Shown here: positions 17,831-27,044 of the stretch, piece after piece
Position numbering within the stretch: position 1 is the first letter of the stretch
Layout of the letters: each line of letters starts with the position of its first letter
Assembly (NCBI RefSeq): GCF_030811855.1
Contig: NZ_JAUSRN010000004.1
Span: 298,585 to 362,584 of the forward strand
Direction: 5' to 3'
From: Variovorax paradoxus
Lineage (GTDB): Bacteria; Pseudomonadota; Gammaproteobacteria; Burkholderiales; Burkholderiaceae_C
DNA: 64,000 nt
Translations under genes and position numbers: made by a program
Notes under the pieces: generated by a model
The model's input: only the letters and a program-made list of their open reading frames with translations
The model's database searches: none
What the model was told of the DNA's origin: nothing

Positions 17831-18753
17831 CCGCCGGAGGAGGAGGGGGGCGGCGGCGCGCTGCAGTGCCAGCGCCCCAAGAGCCTCGCCACCGCGCGCA
17901 CGCGCTGCGTGTCGCGGCCCCAGCGGCGGCTGGCCGGCAGCTTCTGCGCCCACTTCATGCGCCGCGCCGCCTCGGCGATGCGCTGGCGCACGTCCTCGCT
18001 CACTTCGGCCAGCGCGGCGTGCCAGTGCTGGCCGGCGGCTTCGGGCGCGGCAGCCTCCAGCATCATGGCCGTGGAATGCAGGTAGCTGAGCCAGTCGCGC
18101 GCCTGGCACTCGGCCAGCGTCATTACTTCGGCCGGGTCGTCCTCGAAGTCGATGTAACCGATGACCCCATCGGGGCACTGCACCAGGTTGCGGTCGAAGG
18201 CCTGGCTCAAGTGCTGGCCGCGCACGTGCACCTGCGCGATCGCGGCCAGTCCTTCGCGCCAGACCGCGAGCAGCGCGGCGGGCCCGGCCGCCGCAGCCTG
18301 GTCGAGCCGCTCCTGCAGCACGACGGTGGTGCGGCCGCTTTCGCCCAGGTCGGAGATCAGCAGGCCGTCCGGCTGTTGCGCCAGCACCGCGGGCACCCGC
18401 AGGCCCGCGGCCGCCAGCTGCCTGAGGCGCCGGGCCTCGGTGGCAATGGCCGCCTCGCCGCCCGGATTGGGCACCGGCTTGATGATGTCCAGCCGCGCCA
18501 TGCGCGCAACTGCCGCCATCACGCGGTAACCCCACTTGCCGTGGCGCGGACCGGCCTTCTTGAGCCATACGCGCTCGCTGCCCAGGCGGTGGCTGGCCAC
18601 GTTCTTCTGCTGCTTGGGCAGCGTGAGGCGCAGGAACTCGGCGTAATCGCCTGGTGCCGGCGCAAAGGGCTGCGCATCGAGGGGCGCCGGCGCCGAGGCC
18701 GCACCCTTGGCGCCCTGGAGGCGCGCCGAACCACCGCGTCGCAAAGGGTTCAT
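17827..18753 (-). CDS. Atypical protein/sugar kinase-fold protein (lipopolysaccharide-kinase/BUD32-like)
   Basis: 308 residues. After a 45-residue variable leader comes a kinase-like fold: '[18 protein letters not shown]' with a likely ATP-lysine, '[15 protein letters not shown]' as the hinge region, '[21 protein letters not shown]' as catalytic loop with the metal Asn, and '[15 protein letters not shown]' as the DFG-equivalent. This arrangement is closest to InaA/Kdo-kinase and BUD32-type enzymes. Substrate unknown. Its ATG overlaps the stop of the glutamate-synthase-like gene upstream (ATGA at 18750-18753), so the two are translationally coupled, which hints at a shared pathway. Confidence 0.78.
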   Translation of the reverse strand: MNPLRRGGSARLQGAKGAASAPAPLDAQPFAPAPGDYAEFLRLTLPKQQKNVASHRLGSERVWLKKAGPRHGKWGYRVMAAVARMARLDIIKPVPNPGGEAAIATEARRLRQLAAAGLRVPAVLAQQPDGLLISDLGESGRTTVVLQERLDQAAAAGPAALLAVWREGLAAIAQVHVRGQHLSQAFDRNLVQCPDGVIGYIDFEDDPAEVMTLAECQARDWLSYLHSTAMMLEAAAPEAAGQHWHAALAEVSEDVRQRIAEAARRMKWAQKLPASRRWGRDTQRVRAVARLLGRWHCSAPPPPSSSGG

Positions 18754-20447
18754 GCGGCCAGCGGGAGGTTCGACACCAGGCCGTGCGGCCCCTGCGTCAC
18801 GGGCTGAAAGCTCTCGGCACTGGCCAGCGGCCAGTAGGTGCGGAACACGTTGTGCTGCTTGTCGAGTGGGCCGAGAAGGGCGCCCGGCTGCACCTGCATC
18901 ACCAGGTTGCTCAAGAGGCGCACTTCCGTGTCGGAAATGCGCCGCACGATGTGGTGCGCGGTGATCTGCTGCGGATGATCGAGCCCGGCCGCCTGCACCA
19001 GCTCCTGCAGCGCGTGCAGCGTGCTGCGATGGAAGTTGCGAACGCGGTCGGCCTTGGTCGGCACCACCAGCGCCTGCTGGCGCACAGGGTCCTGCGTGGT
19101 CACGCCGGTCGGGCAATGGCCCGTGTGGCAGCTTTGCGCCTGGATGCAGCCCAGCGCCATCATGAAGCCACGCGCCGCGTTGCACCAGTCGGCGCCCAGC
19201 GCCATCATGCGTGCCACGTCGAAGGCCGTGATCACCTTGCCAGCGCAGCCCAGCTTGATGCGGTGGCGCAGGTTCACGCCGATGAGCGTGTTGTGCACCA
19301 GCAGCAGGCCCTCCTGCAGCGGCGCGCCCACGTGGTCGCTGAACTCGACCGGCGCGGCGCCCGTGCCGCCCTCGGCACCGTCAACCACGATGAAGTCGGG
19401 CGTGATGCCGGTCGCCTGCATGGCCTTGACGATGGCGAACCACTCCCACGGATGGCCGAGGCAGAACTTGAAGCCGGTCGGCTTGCCGCCCGAAAGCTCG
19501 CGCAGCTTGGCGATGAAATGCATCATCTCGATGGGCGTGGAGAACGCGCTGTGCGAGGCGGGCGAAATGCAGTCCACCCCCACCCGCACGCCCCGGGCCG
19601 CCGCAATCTCGGTCGTGACCTTGGGCGCCGGCAGCACGCCACCGTGCCCGGGCTTGGCGCCCTGGCTCAGCTTGAGCTCGATCATCTTCACCTGCGGATC
19701 GCGCGCATTGGCGCTGAAACGCTCGGCGTTGAAGCTGCCGTCCTCGTTGCGGCAGCCGAAGTAGCCCGAGCCGATTTCCCAGATCAGGTCGCCGCCATGC
19801 ACCCTGTGGTGCTGCGAGATGGAGCCTTCCCCGGTGTCGTGCGCAAAGCCGCCCAACTTCGCGCCCTGGTTGAGCGCGAGAATCGCGTTGGCCGACAACG
19901 CGCCGAAGCTCATGGCCGAAATATTGAAGACGCTCGCGCTGTACGGTTGGGTGCAAACCTGGGCCGGGTTGGCCTCCGCGGGTTGAGGCGTGCCGCCGAT
20001 CACGATGCGGAAATCGTGGTTCTCGAGCCGGGTCGGCTGCATCGAATGGTTGATCCACTCGTAGCCCGCGATCGTCACGTTGAGCTGTGTGCCGAAAGGG
20101 CGGTTGTCCGGGTCGCCCTTGGCGCGCTGGTACACCAGCGAGCGCTGCGCGCGCGAAAACGGCGCCGCCTCGGAATCGCTCTCGATGAAATACTGGCGCA
20201 TTTCTGGCCGGATGAATTCGAGCAGAAAGCGCAGGTGGCCAATCACCGGGTAGTTGCGCAAAATGGCGTGGCGCGTCTGGCGCAGGTCGTGCACGCCGGT
20301 GCCGCTGAGCGCCGCAAAAACCACCAGCGCCACCCAGGCGGCCCAAAGGTGCGGGGCCACCAGCACGACGGCCAGGCTGACGGCCAGGCCGGTCACGCAC
20401 AGGGCAAAGGCGCTGTAGCGCGCCGGAAACGGAATAATCGTGGGCAT
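18750..20447 (-). CDS. FMN-binding glutamate synthase-family membrane-anchored protein
   Basis: 565 residues. Two N-terminal hydrophobic stretches (about 8-50) precede a GltB central/FMN domain. Visible motifs are '[15 protein letters not shown]', '[16 protein letters not shown]', '[14 protein letters not shown]', '[20 protein letters not shown]' and a 3Fe-4S cluster motif C-x5-C-x4-C in '[15 protein letters not shown]'. The glutaminase and GXGXG domains of full GltB are absent, as in the 'archaeal-type' stand-alone family. The reaction is unproven; ammonia-dependent glutamate synthesis or another FMN/Fe-S redox step is possible. It overlaps the downstream kinase gene by 4 bases. Confidence 0.88.
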   Translation of the reverse strand: MPTIIPFPARYSAFALCVTGLAVSLAVVLVAPHLWAAWVALVVFAALSGTGVHDLRQTRHAILRNYPVIGHLRFLLEFIRPEMRQYFIESDSEAAPFSRAQRSLVYQRAKGDPDNRPFGTQLNVTIAGYEWINHSMQPTRLENHDFRIVIGGTPQPAEANPAQVCTQPYSASVFNISAMSFGALSANAILALNQGAKLGGFAHDTGEGSISQHHRVHGGDLIWEIGSGYFGCRNEDGSFNAERFSANARDPQVKMIELKLSQGAKPGHGGVLPAPKVTTEIAAARGVRVGVDCISPASHSAFSTPIEMMHFIAKLRELSGGKPTGFKFCLGHPWEWFAIVKAMQATGITPDFIVVDGAEGGTGAAPVEFSDHVGAPLQEGLLLVHNTLIGVNLRHRIKLGCAGKVITAFDVARMMALGADWCNAARGFMMALGCIQAQSCHTGHCPTGVTTQDPVRQQALVVPTKADRVRNFHRSTLHALQELVQAAGLDHPQQITAHHIVRRISDTEVRLLSNLVMQVQPGALLGPLDKQHNVFRTYWPLASAESFQPVTQGPHGLVSNLPLAA

Positions 20448-20504
20448 GGAGATGAGTGGACTGCCGGAGCCTGCTGCATCATAGAGGGCTGCCCCGAACT
20501 TGCC

Positions 20505-21290
20505 ATGATGACGACCACCAACGACACCCCCCAGGACGCAGCGCCCGCGTCCGCCCCCCTCGGCCCCGAGGATTTCGACGCGCTCGACCAGGCGCTCGAT
20601 GCCATGCGCGAGCACGACGAGGAAATTCCCCAGTGGGAGTTCTGCGAAGGCTTCATGGCCGCGCTGATCTGCACCCGCCGCACCATCGAGCCGGCCGAAT
20701 ACTGGCCCGTGCTGCTGGGCGATGGCTTCGTGCCGGCCCAACACATGGAATTCGTCTGGAACTGGAAGCGCCGCTGGCGCGAGATCGAAGAGGGCCTGGA
20801 CGCCGGCGTGCAGTCGCTCGACGACGAGCGCAGCTGGCAGCCCGAGGTGCTCGACACCCGCGGCGCCATTGCCTCGCTGCCCGAGGAAGAGCGCGCCGCG
20901 GTCGAGGGCGAAGAAATTCCCTCCTTCGCGCAGGTCTGGGCGCTGGGCTTCATGTACGCGGTCGAAAACTGGCCCGAAGACTGGGCCACGCCGCGCGACA
21001 AGGAAGCCGCGCAAATGCTCGACGACGCGCTCGACAACATCGTCGCGCTGACCGAGGACGACAAGGCCAAGCCCACCCTTTCGATGTTCAGCGACGACGG
21101 CCCGCCCAGCGTGAGCCAGCAGCGAATGGACGATTTCGGCGCCGCCATCTGGGCCGTGTACGACCTGCGCCAGCTCTGGAAGAGCCTGGGTCCGAAGGTA
21201 GAGACCATCCGCAAGGAAGCGACACCCGGCCGCAACGATCCCTGCCCCTGCGGCAGCGGAAAAAAATACAAGAAGTGCCACGGTGCCTGA
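20505..21290 (+). CDS. UPF0149/YecA-family protein with SEC-C zinc motif
   Basis: 261 residues. An acidic N-terminal UPF0149 helical domain (about 22-205; '[24 protein letters not shown]') is followed by a C-terminal SEC-C motif '[19 protein letters not shown]' (243-261). This zinc knuckle is also found at the end of SecA and binds SecB or ribosomes. YecA interacts with ribosomes in E. coli; a cytosolic role near protein export or translation is inferred. Two ATGs are tandem at 20505 and 20508. The stop overlaps the GTG start of the MFS gene by 8 bases. Confidence 0.9.
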   Translation: MMTTTNDTPQDAAPASAPLGPEDFDALDQALDAMREHDEEIPQWEFCEGFMAALICTRRTIEPAEYWPVLLGDGFVPAQHMEFVWNWKRRWREIEEGLDAGVQSLDDERSWQPEVLDTRGAIASLPEEERAAVEGEEIPSFAQVWALGFMYAVENWPEDWATPRDKEAAQMLDDALDNIVALTEDDKAKPTLSMFSDDGPPSVSQQRMDDFGAAIWAVYDLRQLWKSLGPKVETIRKEATPGRNDPCPCGSGKKYKKCHGA

Positions 21291-22524
21291 CACCGGCCCG
21301 GCCAGCGCAGCGCTCACGCCGCGCGCGGCGTGGGCCATGGTGCTGGCGCTTTGCGCCGGGGTGGCGCTGAGCCAGGCCTTCCGCACCGTGGGCGCCATCA
21401 TGGCGAGCCCGCTGCAGGCCGACTTCAGGCTCTCGGCCCAGGCGCTCGGCATTTTCTCGGGGGCATTCCATTTCGCCTTTGGTGCCATGCAGCTCTTCAT
21501 GGGCATCGGCATCGACCTGCACGGCGTGCGGCGCACGGTGCTTGTCGCCTTTCCGATCGCCATTGCGGGCGCGCTGCTGTCGGCGGTGGCGCCCAGCTAC
21601 CTGGTGCTGGTGGCGGGACAGGCGCTGATCGGCATCGGCTGCGCGCCGGCCTTCCTGGTGTGCACCGTGTTCATCGCGCGGCACTTTCCCTCGGCGCGCT
21701 TCGCCACCGTCTCGGGGCTGGTGCTCGCCATCGGCGGTGTCGGCATGCTGGCGACCGGCACGCCGCTCGCGTGGCTGGTGCAGGCGTATTCCTGGCGCGC
21801 CGGGTTCCTGGTGCTGGCCGCGGCCTCGGCACTCGCGTGGCTCGCCATCTGGCACTGGGTGCACGAGCCCGCGTCGGCCGTGCCCGAGGTGAACGAGTCC
21901 ATTCCCGAGGCGATCCGCCAGTTCGGCGCGCTGCTGGCCATGCCGCACACGCTGGGCATCGTGCTGCTCGGCGCGGTGACCTATGCCGCGTTCATCTCGC
22001 TGCGCGGCCTCTGGCTCGGGCCGCTCATGATGGAGCGCCACGGCTATTCGCTGGTGCAAAGCGGCAACGTCGCGCTGGCGGTGTCAGTGATCTCGCTTCT
22101 GGGCGCGCCGCTGTTCGGGCGCCTGGACCGGAACGGCCCCGCGCGCCGCCGCTGGATCGTGGCCTGCGCGCTCGGCTATGCGGGCCTGTTCGCGCTCATC
22201 GCCTTCACGCACTCGGCCTGGCTCGACGTCGGCGGCATGGTGCTGATCGGCGTGCTCTCGGGCTTCATCGTCTGGCAATACGCCGACGTGCGCGTGGCCT
22301 ACCCGGTCACGCTCACGGGCCGCGCGATGGCGGTGTTCACCATGGCGATGTTCCTCGGCGTGGCGCTCATGCAGTGGGGAACCGGCGTGGCGGCCTCGGT
22401 GGCCGCGGCACATGGCGGCGATCCGCTCACGGCCGTGCTGGCCACCATCGCACTGCTGCTGGTGCTGGGCATCGCGGCCTTCGCGTGGCTGCCCGCGCCA
22501 AAGGCCGACGCTCTCAGATCTTGA
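21283..22524 (+). CDS. MFS transporter
   Basis: 413 residues with about 12 membrane helices and the MFS loop 2-3 signature region '[17 protein letters not shown]'. A central loop lies between helices 6 and 7 (about 190-215). Substrate cannot be told; the overall pattern resembles nitrate/carboxylate-type carriers only weakly. Starts with a GTG at 21283 inside the end of the YecA gene, so it may be translationally coupled. Its 3' end overlaps the convergent GNAT gene by 11 bases. Confidence 0.85.
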   Translation: MPDTGPASAALTPRAAWAMVLALCAGVALSQAFRTVGAIMASPLQADFRLSAQALGIFSGAFHFAFGAMQLFMGIGIDLHGVRRTVLVAFPIAIAGALLSAVAPSYLVLVAGQALIGIGCAPAFLVCTVFIARHFPSARFATVSGLVLAIGGVGMLATGTPLAWLVQAYSWRAGFLVLAAASALAWLAIWHWVHEPASAVPEVNESIPEAIRQFGALLAMPHTLGIVLLGAVTYAAFISLRGLWLGPLMMERHGYSLVQSGNVALAVSVISLLGAPLFGRLDRNGPARRRWIVACALGYAGLFALIAFTHSAWLDVGGMVLIGVLSGFIVWQYADVRVAYPVTLTGRAMAVFTMAMFLGVALMQWGTGVAASVAAAHGGDPLTAVLATIALLLVLGIAAFAWLPAPKADALRS

Positions 22525-22828
22525 AGGCGCGTTGGATGTCGGGCCGCACGAGGTCGGCGTATTCGCGGTGCTTGCGGATGTAGCCGGCGATGAACTGGCA
22601 CACCGGAATGACGTGCAGGCCCTTGGCGCGCGCCTCGTCGAGCACATGCCGCGCAATGCCGGAGCCCACGCCCTTGCCTTCGTGCTCGGGCAGCACCTCG
22701 GTGTGGGTGAACATGATGGCGTCGGTCAGCAGGTTGTATTCGGCATAGGCCGCGAGCTGGCCCTCGAGCATGGCTTCGTAGCGATGCTGGGCTTCGTTGT
22801 TGGTGATGACGAGGTTGCTGTTGCTCAT
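22514..22828 (-). CDS. Small GNAT-like N-acetyltransferase (YjdJ type)
   Basis: 104 residues, the compact GNAT form. The acetyl-CoA loop is 'VLPEHEGKGVGSGIARHVLD' and the C-terminal strand-helix is 'GLHVIPVCQFIAGYIRKHREYADLV', both characteristic of the YjdJ/GATD-like small acetyltransferases. Substrate unknown. The ATG overlaps the stop of the upstream SnoaL-like gene by 4 bases (22825-22828), so the two form one translational unit. Confidence 0.87.
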   Translation of the reverse strand: MSNSNLVITNNEAQHRYEAMLEGQLAAYAEYNLLTDAIMFTHTEVLPEHEGKGVGSGIARHVLDEARAKGLHVIPVCQFIAGYIRKHREYADLVRPDIQRAFKI

Positions 22829-23319
22829 GGTTGGCGTGCGAGATAGGTGGCGAGATTGGCGGCGGCTGTGGCGCGTACCTTGTTGCGCAGCATCGGCGTC
22901 CAGCCGAGCAGAAGGCCGGGGGCACCCAGGGCCTGGCGCGACCAGGTCCAGAACGCAAAACTGTCTTGCTGCGTGGCGATCAGTCCTTCCGGCGTGAAGC
23001 TGAAGCGCGAATCCACGCTGTTGTCGACCAGCCGGCCCGTGGCGCTGAAGCGGTAGTGCGCGTCCCAGTGGGCCTGGCCGCTGGTGTCGTCGGCGTGCAC
23101 GTCGCGCCAGGTCAGGCGCCAGACGTCGGCGCCCTTGGCCCGGGTGGCATCGCACAGCATGCGCCACATGCCGCCCACCTGGCGCCGACCGCGCAGCGAA
23201 AAGGCCTCGTCGTCGAATGCCGCATCGCTGGCATAGCAGGCCGCCATGGCGGGGCCGTCGAGCCTTGAAAAGGCTTGGTAAAAGCGCTCGATGGTCTGGG
23301 CATTGGCTGCTGCTGTCAT
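22825..23319 (-). CDS. SnoaL/NTF2-like domain protein
   Basis: 164 residues. The start 'AQTIERFYQAFSRLDGPAMAACYASDAAFDDEAFSLRG' is the classical SnoaL-like cone fold (helix, then 'Y..da.f.D'). 'AHWDAHYRFSATGRLVDN' and 'FSFTPEGLIATQQD' are later strands. Such proteins may be isomerases, hydrolases or non-catalytic binders; none can be chosen here. Coupled to the downstream GNAT gene and 1 base away from the end of cinA, so probably part of the pgpA-cinA transcript. Confidence 0.82.
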   Translation of the reverse strand: MTAAANAQTIERFYQAFSRLDGPAMAACYASDAAFDDEAFSLRGRRQVGGMWRMLCDATRAKGADVWRLTWRDVHADDTSGQAHWDAHYRFSATGRLVDNSVDSRFSFTPEGLIATQQDSFAFWTWSRQALGAPGLLLGWTPMLRNKVRATAAANLATYLARQP

Positions 23320-23320
23320 G

Positions 23321-23878
23321 TCATGGGGCCTCTTTTGTTGTGTCTGAATGCGGGCCGAGCAGGCCCACCAATGTCTGGAGCGCGTAGTGCACCGTGGCCG
23401 CGCGCACGGCGGCGCGGTCGCCCTCGAAGCGGCGGCGCTCGGTGCGAACCTGCCCGCCGACCGACCAGCCGAACCACACGGTGCCGACCGGCTTCTCGGG
23501 GCTCCCGCCTGTCGGGCCGGCCACGCCGGTCACGGCCACTGCCGCCTGGGCCGCCGATCGCGCGATGGCACCTTCGGCCATGGCGCGCGCCACGGCTTCG
23601 CTGACCGCGCCGTGGGTGTCGATCAGCGCCGTATCGACGCCCAGCAGCTCGATCTTGGCTGCGTTGGAATAGGTGACGAAGCCGCGCTCGAACCATGCGC
23701 TGGAGCCTGCGAGATCGGTGCACGCGCCCGCAATGAGGCCGCCGGTGCAGCTTTCGGCCGTGGCCATCATCCAGCCCTTCTTCAGCAGCAGATCGGCGGT
23801 GGCCGCCACCAGCACGGGCGTGGCCTGGTCGGCAAGAAAGTTCGACGGGGAGGACGGTTCCATGAAGTTCTTCACCAT
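23321..23878 (-). CDS. pncC: CinA C-terminal family nicotinamide-nucleotide amidohydrolase (PncC-type)
   Basis: 185 residues, a stand-alone CinA C-terminal domain. It hydrolyses NMN to NaMN plus ammonia in NAD recycling. Key motifs are 'MATAESCTGGLIAGACTD' with the catalytic Ser, 'GFVTYSNAAKIELLGV', 'VAVTGVAGPTGGSPEKPVGTV' and the closing 'FEGDRAAVRAATVHYAL'. The start at 23878 overlaps the pgpA stop by 7 bases; an ATG five codons later (23863) is equally possible. Part of pgpA-cinA-SnoaL-GNAT on the - strand. Confidence 0.92.
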   Translation of the reverse strand: MVKNFMEPSSPSNFLADQATPVLVAATADLLLKKGWMMATAESCTGGLIAGACTDLAGSSAWFERGFVTYSNAAKIELLGVDTALIDTHGAVSEAVARAMAEGAIARSAAQAAVAVTGVAGPTGGSPEKPVGTVWFGWSVGGQVRTERRRFEGDRAAVRAATVHYALQTLVGLLGPHSDTTKEAP

Positions 23879-24474
23879 GCGCGCCAGAGCGCAATGACCA
23901 GCAGCGTGCAGAACGCCGCCACCAGGTCGTCCAGGATGATGCCAAAACCTGCCCGCCACCAGCGTACTTCGGAGGCGTCGCGTTGCTTGAACAAGCCATC
24001 CGCCCAGGCCACCGGGCCGGGCTTGGCGGCGTCGAAGTAGCGGAACAGGCCGAACGCGATGACCTGTGCGAGCAGGCCAGCCGGCGTGACGAGCCACAGC
24101 ACGATCCAGAACGCGATCACCTCGTCCCACACGATGCTGCCCGGGTCCGCCACGCCCATGTCGCGTGCCGTGACGCTGCACGCCCACCAGCCGATGGGCA
24201 GCGAGGCCAGGATGACCCAGCCGATGGCGGCGGGCGTGAGCCACAGCTGCATCACGACGAAGGCCGCCCAGGCCCACAGCGTGCCGACGGTGCCCGGCGC
24301 GATACGGGGCAGCCCGGAGCCGAAACCCATGGCAATGAAATGCGCCGGGTGGGAGAGAAGAAAGCCGATTGTCGGACGGTGGGGCGTGGCTTGCGGCATG
24401 GCGCCTGCGGAAGAAGCAGAGGGGGCGGGAGAAGGGGAAGAAGCGGCTTGCATCAAGGCCAGAGTGTCGCGCAT
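23872..24474 (-). CDS. pgpA: Phosphatidylglycerophosphatase A
   Basis: About 200 residues. Removes phosphate from phosphatidylglycerol phosphate in the inner membrane. Conserved blocks are 'GFGSGLPRIAPGTVGTL', 'DPGSIVWDEVIAFWIVLW' and 'FRYFDAAKPGPVAWADGL', with four membrane helices. The first about 45 residues are a low-complexity Ser/Ala/Pro stretch, so the true start may be later than 24474 or at 24489. In many betaproteobacteria thiL directly precedes pgpA; here a lipoprotein gene on the other strand sits between them. Confidence 0.93.
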   Translation of the reverse strand: MRDTLALMQAASSPSPAPSASSAGAMPQATPHRPTIGFLLSHPAHFIAMGFGSGLPRIAPGTVGTLWAWAAFVVMQLWLTPAAIGWVILASLPIGWWACSVTARDMGVADPGSIVWDEVIAFWIVLWLVTPAGLLAQVIAFGLFRYFDAAKPGPVAWADGLFKQRDASEVRWWRAGFGIILDDLVAAFCTLLVIALWRAW

Positions 24475-24615
24475 TCGGGCGCTGCCCAACGCCGCGCGGT
24501 GTCGCCGAGGTGGTCAAGCGATCGCTGTAAGCAATGCATGCCCTCCGATGTATTCGCCGGCGCCAACGGCCGTCGTATGCTCGGCGGCTCGATTTCAAGC
24601 AAAGGGATGGTCATC

Positions 24616-25326
24616 ATGAAAAGAACCCCAATCCGTTTCAGCGCCTTTTGGCTCTGCCTCGCGTTCAGTGTGCTGCTCGCGGCCTGCGGCAACAAGGAGG
24701 CGGAACAGCGCACCGCCTTCATCGGCTTCCTGCAGACCCGCGTGCTCGACAAGCCGGGCCTGCGCGTGCCAACGCTCACGCCCGAAGAGAAAGCCTCTTT
24801 CGGCGACTATGCGCAGCACTACGCAGTGATTGCCGATTTCAACGAAGGCATGAACAAGTCCGTCGGCCAGCCGATGAGCCAGGTGATGGCCAAGGGTGCG
24901 CTGCGGTCGGTGGCCGATCTGGCATCGAGACGCGACGACCTCAAGGCGGCCAAGGAGGGGCTGGGCGGTCTGCGCACAGCGCTCGACAAGGAGCTGGCCA
25001 AGGCAGACGCCGCGCATGCCAGCCTCAAGCAGCCGGACGACCTGAAGCAGGTCTACGACAAGGCCTATGAAAAGACCGTCGCCACGCCGGCCGCCACCTT
25101 CAAGGAGGTGTTCCCCGCGCTCGATTCCGTGTTCGACGGCGCGCTGGCGGTGGGCGACTACCTCGAAAAGAACAAGTCGAAGATCCAGGTGTCGGGCGCG
25201 TCCCTGACCGTGAGCGATCCGGCCGTACAGGCCGAGCTCAACAAGATGCTGCAAGACCTCAACGGCCACTCGAAGGCCATCAACGCCGCGCAAACAAAAA
25301 TGCAGGCGATGGTCCGAGGGCCCTGA
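24616..25326 (+). CDS. DUF3053-family lipoprotein (YiaF-like)
   Basis: 236 residues. Lipoprotein signal with lipobox 'VLLAAC' (Cys at about residue 25, then GNKEAEQR). The rest is charged and helical: 'RTAFIGFLQTRVLDKPGLRVPTLTPEEKASFGDYA' is the conserved block of DUF3053/YiaF. Function unknown; outer- or inner-membrane periplasmic location is inferred. It lies on the opposite strand to both flanking genes, between thiL and pgpA, and its stop abuts the thiL stop with no gap. Confidence 0.85.
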   Translation: MKRTPIRFSAFWLCLAFSVLLAACGNKEAEQRTAFIGFLQTRVLDKPGLRVPTLTPEEKASFGDYAQHYAVIADFNEGMNKSVGQPMSQVMAKGALRSVADLASRRDDLKAAKEGLGGLRTALDKELAKADAAHASLKQPDDLKQVYDKAYEKTVATPAATFKEVFPALDSVFDGALAVGDYLEKNKSKIQVSGASLTVSDPAVQAELNKMLQDLNGHSKAINAAQTKMQAMVRGP

Positions 25327-26286
25327 TCAGCCGAAGTGGTCGAAGGAGCCGAAGCGCTGCGCCACCGGCGCGCCGCTCGCGTCCACGATGCGCAGGCCGG
25401 CTTCGGCCTCGATGCGGCCGATGCGCGTGACGCGCGTGGCGCTTGCCTTGCCGGCCTGTTCGACTACCGCCCGCGCGGAGGGTGCCGCGGTGAAGACCAG
25501 CTCGTAGTCGTCGCCGCCCGAGAGCGCGCAGGTGCGCAGCACGTCGGAGCCGAGGTCGGAGGATGCTGCGGCCGACACAACCGAAACGGCTGCATCGGCA
25601 TCGAGCGTGGCGCCCACGCGGCTCGAGGCGAGGATGTGGCCCAGGTCGCCGACCAGCCCGTCGCTCACATCCACGGCGGACGAAGCCATGCCGCGCAGCG
25701 CCTGCCCTAGCGCGACGCGCGGCGTGGGCTGCTCCATGCGTTGTCGTGCCATGGAGAACACCTCGGCCGGCAGTGCGAGCGTGCCGCGAAACACTTCGAG
25801 CGCGAGCCGTGCGTCGCCGAGCGTGCCGCTGACCCAGATGTCGTCACCGGCGCGTGCGCCCGATCGCAGCAGCGCCGCGCCGGCCGGCACTTCGCCGAAC
25901 ACCGTGATGCAGATGTTGAGCGGCCCGCGCGTGGTGTCGCCGCCGACGAGCTCGCAACCGTGTTCGTCGGCCAGCGCAAAAAGCCCGCGCGAGAAGCCCT
26001 CGAGCCAGGGCTCGTCGACACCCGGCAGCGCGAGCGCGAGCGTGAAGGCCAAGGGCTTCGCACCGCAGGCCGCCAGGTCGCTGAGATTCACCGCCAGCGC
26101 CTTATGGCCGAGCCGCGCCGGATCTACAGTCGAAAGGAAGTGGCGTCCTTCGACCAGCATGTCGGACGACACGGCCAGTTGCATGCCGGGCGCTGGCGCG
26201 AGCAGTGCGCAGTCGTCGCCCACGCCGAGCGGAGAGCGCTTGGCGGGGCGCTTGAAGTAGCGTGCGATCAGGTCGAATTCACCCAT
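25327..26286 (-). CDS. thiL: Thiamine-monophosphate kinase
   Basis: 319 residues; makes thiamine diphosphate from the monophosphate with ATP. Motifs in order: 'LGVGDDCALL', 'SDMLVEGRHFL', 'NLSDLAACGAKP', 'LVGGDTTRGPLNI', 'AVDVSDGLVGDLGHI', 'CALSGGDDYELVF'. All metal-binding aspartates appear present. The start is the ATG before 'GEFDLIARYFKRP', the normal ThiL N-terminus. Confidence 0.96.
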   Translation of the reverse strand: MGEFDLIARYFKRPAKRSPLGVGDDCALLAPAPGMQLAVSSDMLVEGRHFLSTVDPARLGHKALAVNLSDLAACGAKPLAFTLALALPGVDEPWLEGFSRGLFALADEHGCELVGGDTTRGPLNICITVFGEVPAGAALLRSGARAGDDIWVSGTLGDARLALEVFRGTLALPAEVFSMARQRMEQPTPRVALGQALRGMASSAVDVSDGLVGDLGHILASSRVGATLDADAAVSVVSAAASSDLGSDVLRTCALSGGDDYELVFTAAPSARAVVEQAGKASATRVTRIGRIEAEAGLRIVDASGAPVAQRFGSFDHFG

Positions 26287-26311
26287 GGGGCGAGCATAAG
26301 CGCTACGACAC

Positions 26312-26941
26312 TCACCCCCGCGCACGCCGGTTCGACATCACCACGTTGTCCTTCTCGATCGCCTGGCCGGCCTGCATGGCCGCGATCCAGGCCTCGGTGC
26401 TCGTCACGGCCGCAAAATTGCTGTGGAAGACGACGCTGAACACGCGGTGGATCTCCTCGGCGCTCACCCGGCCGGCCGCATTCGAATAGGGCAGCGCGCC
26501 GGTGGCGTCCGACAGGAACTCCACGTTCAGCCCGCGGTGCATCGCCTCGAACACGGTGGATGCATCGCAGTTCTGGGTCATGTAGCCGGCTACGCTCAGC
26601 GTGTCGATCTCGTGGCGCGCAAGCCAGTCGCCGAAGTCGGTGCCGGTGAAGACGCTCGGGAATGCCTTGGTCACGAGGTGGTCGTGCGGGCGCCTGGCAA
26701 TCTCAGGGTGCAGCTGCCCGTTGTGGGTGTCGGCCTGGAACACCGGGGCACCCTTGGGTGCATGGTGGCGAACCACCACCACGGGCGTGCCGGCGGCATG
26801 GGCTGCGTCCATGGCCCGGGCAATGTTGGGCAGCGATTGCTCCACGGGCGGGTATTCGATCGGCAGTCCGCCGCCTTCAAAATATTCGTTCTGCACGTCG
26901 ATCACGACGAGGGCGCGGCGCGGTGCGGTGGTGTTGCTCAT
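26312..26941 (-). CDS. Isochorismatase-family cysteine hydrolase
   Basis: 209 residues. The triad is visible: D15 in 'LVVIDVQNEYF', Lys in 'LVTKAFPSVFTGTDF', and Cys in 'VAGYMTQNCDAST'. The cis-peptide region is 'VAGYMTQ'. Family members cleave amides or ureides (nicotinamide, N-carbamoyl compounds); the substrate is not evident. It is divergent from a GlxA-type regulator gene with about 100 bases between the starts, suggesting that regulator controls it. Confidence 0.88.
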   Translation of the reverse strand: MSNTTAPRRALVVIDVQNEYFEGGGLPIEYPPVEQSLPNIARAMDAAHAAGTPVVVVRHHAPKGAPVFQADTHNGQLHPEIARRPHDHLVTKAFPSVFTGTDFGDWLARHEIDTLSVAGYMTQNCDASTVFEAMHRGLNVEFLSDATGALPYSNAAGRVSAEEIHRVFSVVFHSNFAAVTSTEAWIAAMQAGQAIEKDNVVMSNRRARG

Positions 26942-27044
26942 GGTCTGTCTGCTCCGTTGGATGTGTTGTGGAATGAGGTGATTGTTCTCGCTCGGGTGCA
27001 TGCGAGAAAGTGGCCCGGAAGCCATTCATCGATAAAATCGGGCC

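Noticed and set aside
18654..20504. Possible + strand N-terminal extension of the YecA-like protein
   Set aside because: The frame stays open upstream only because it is antisense to the glutamate-synthase-like gene; the YecA domain starts right after the ATG pair at 20505.
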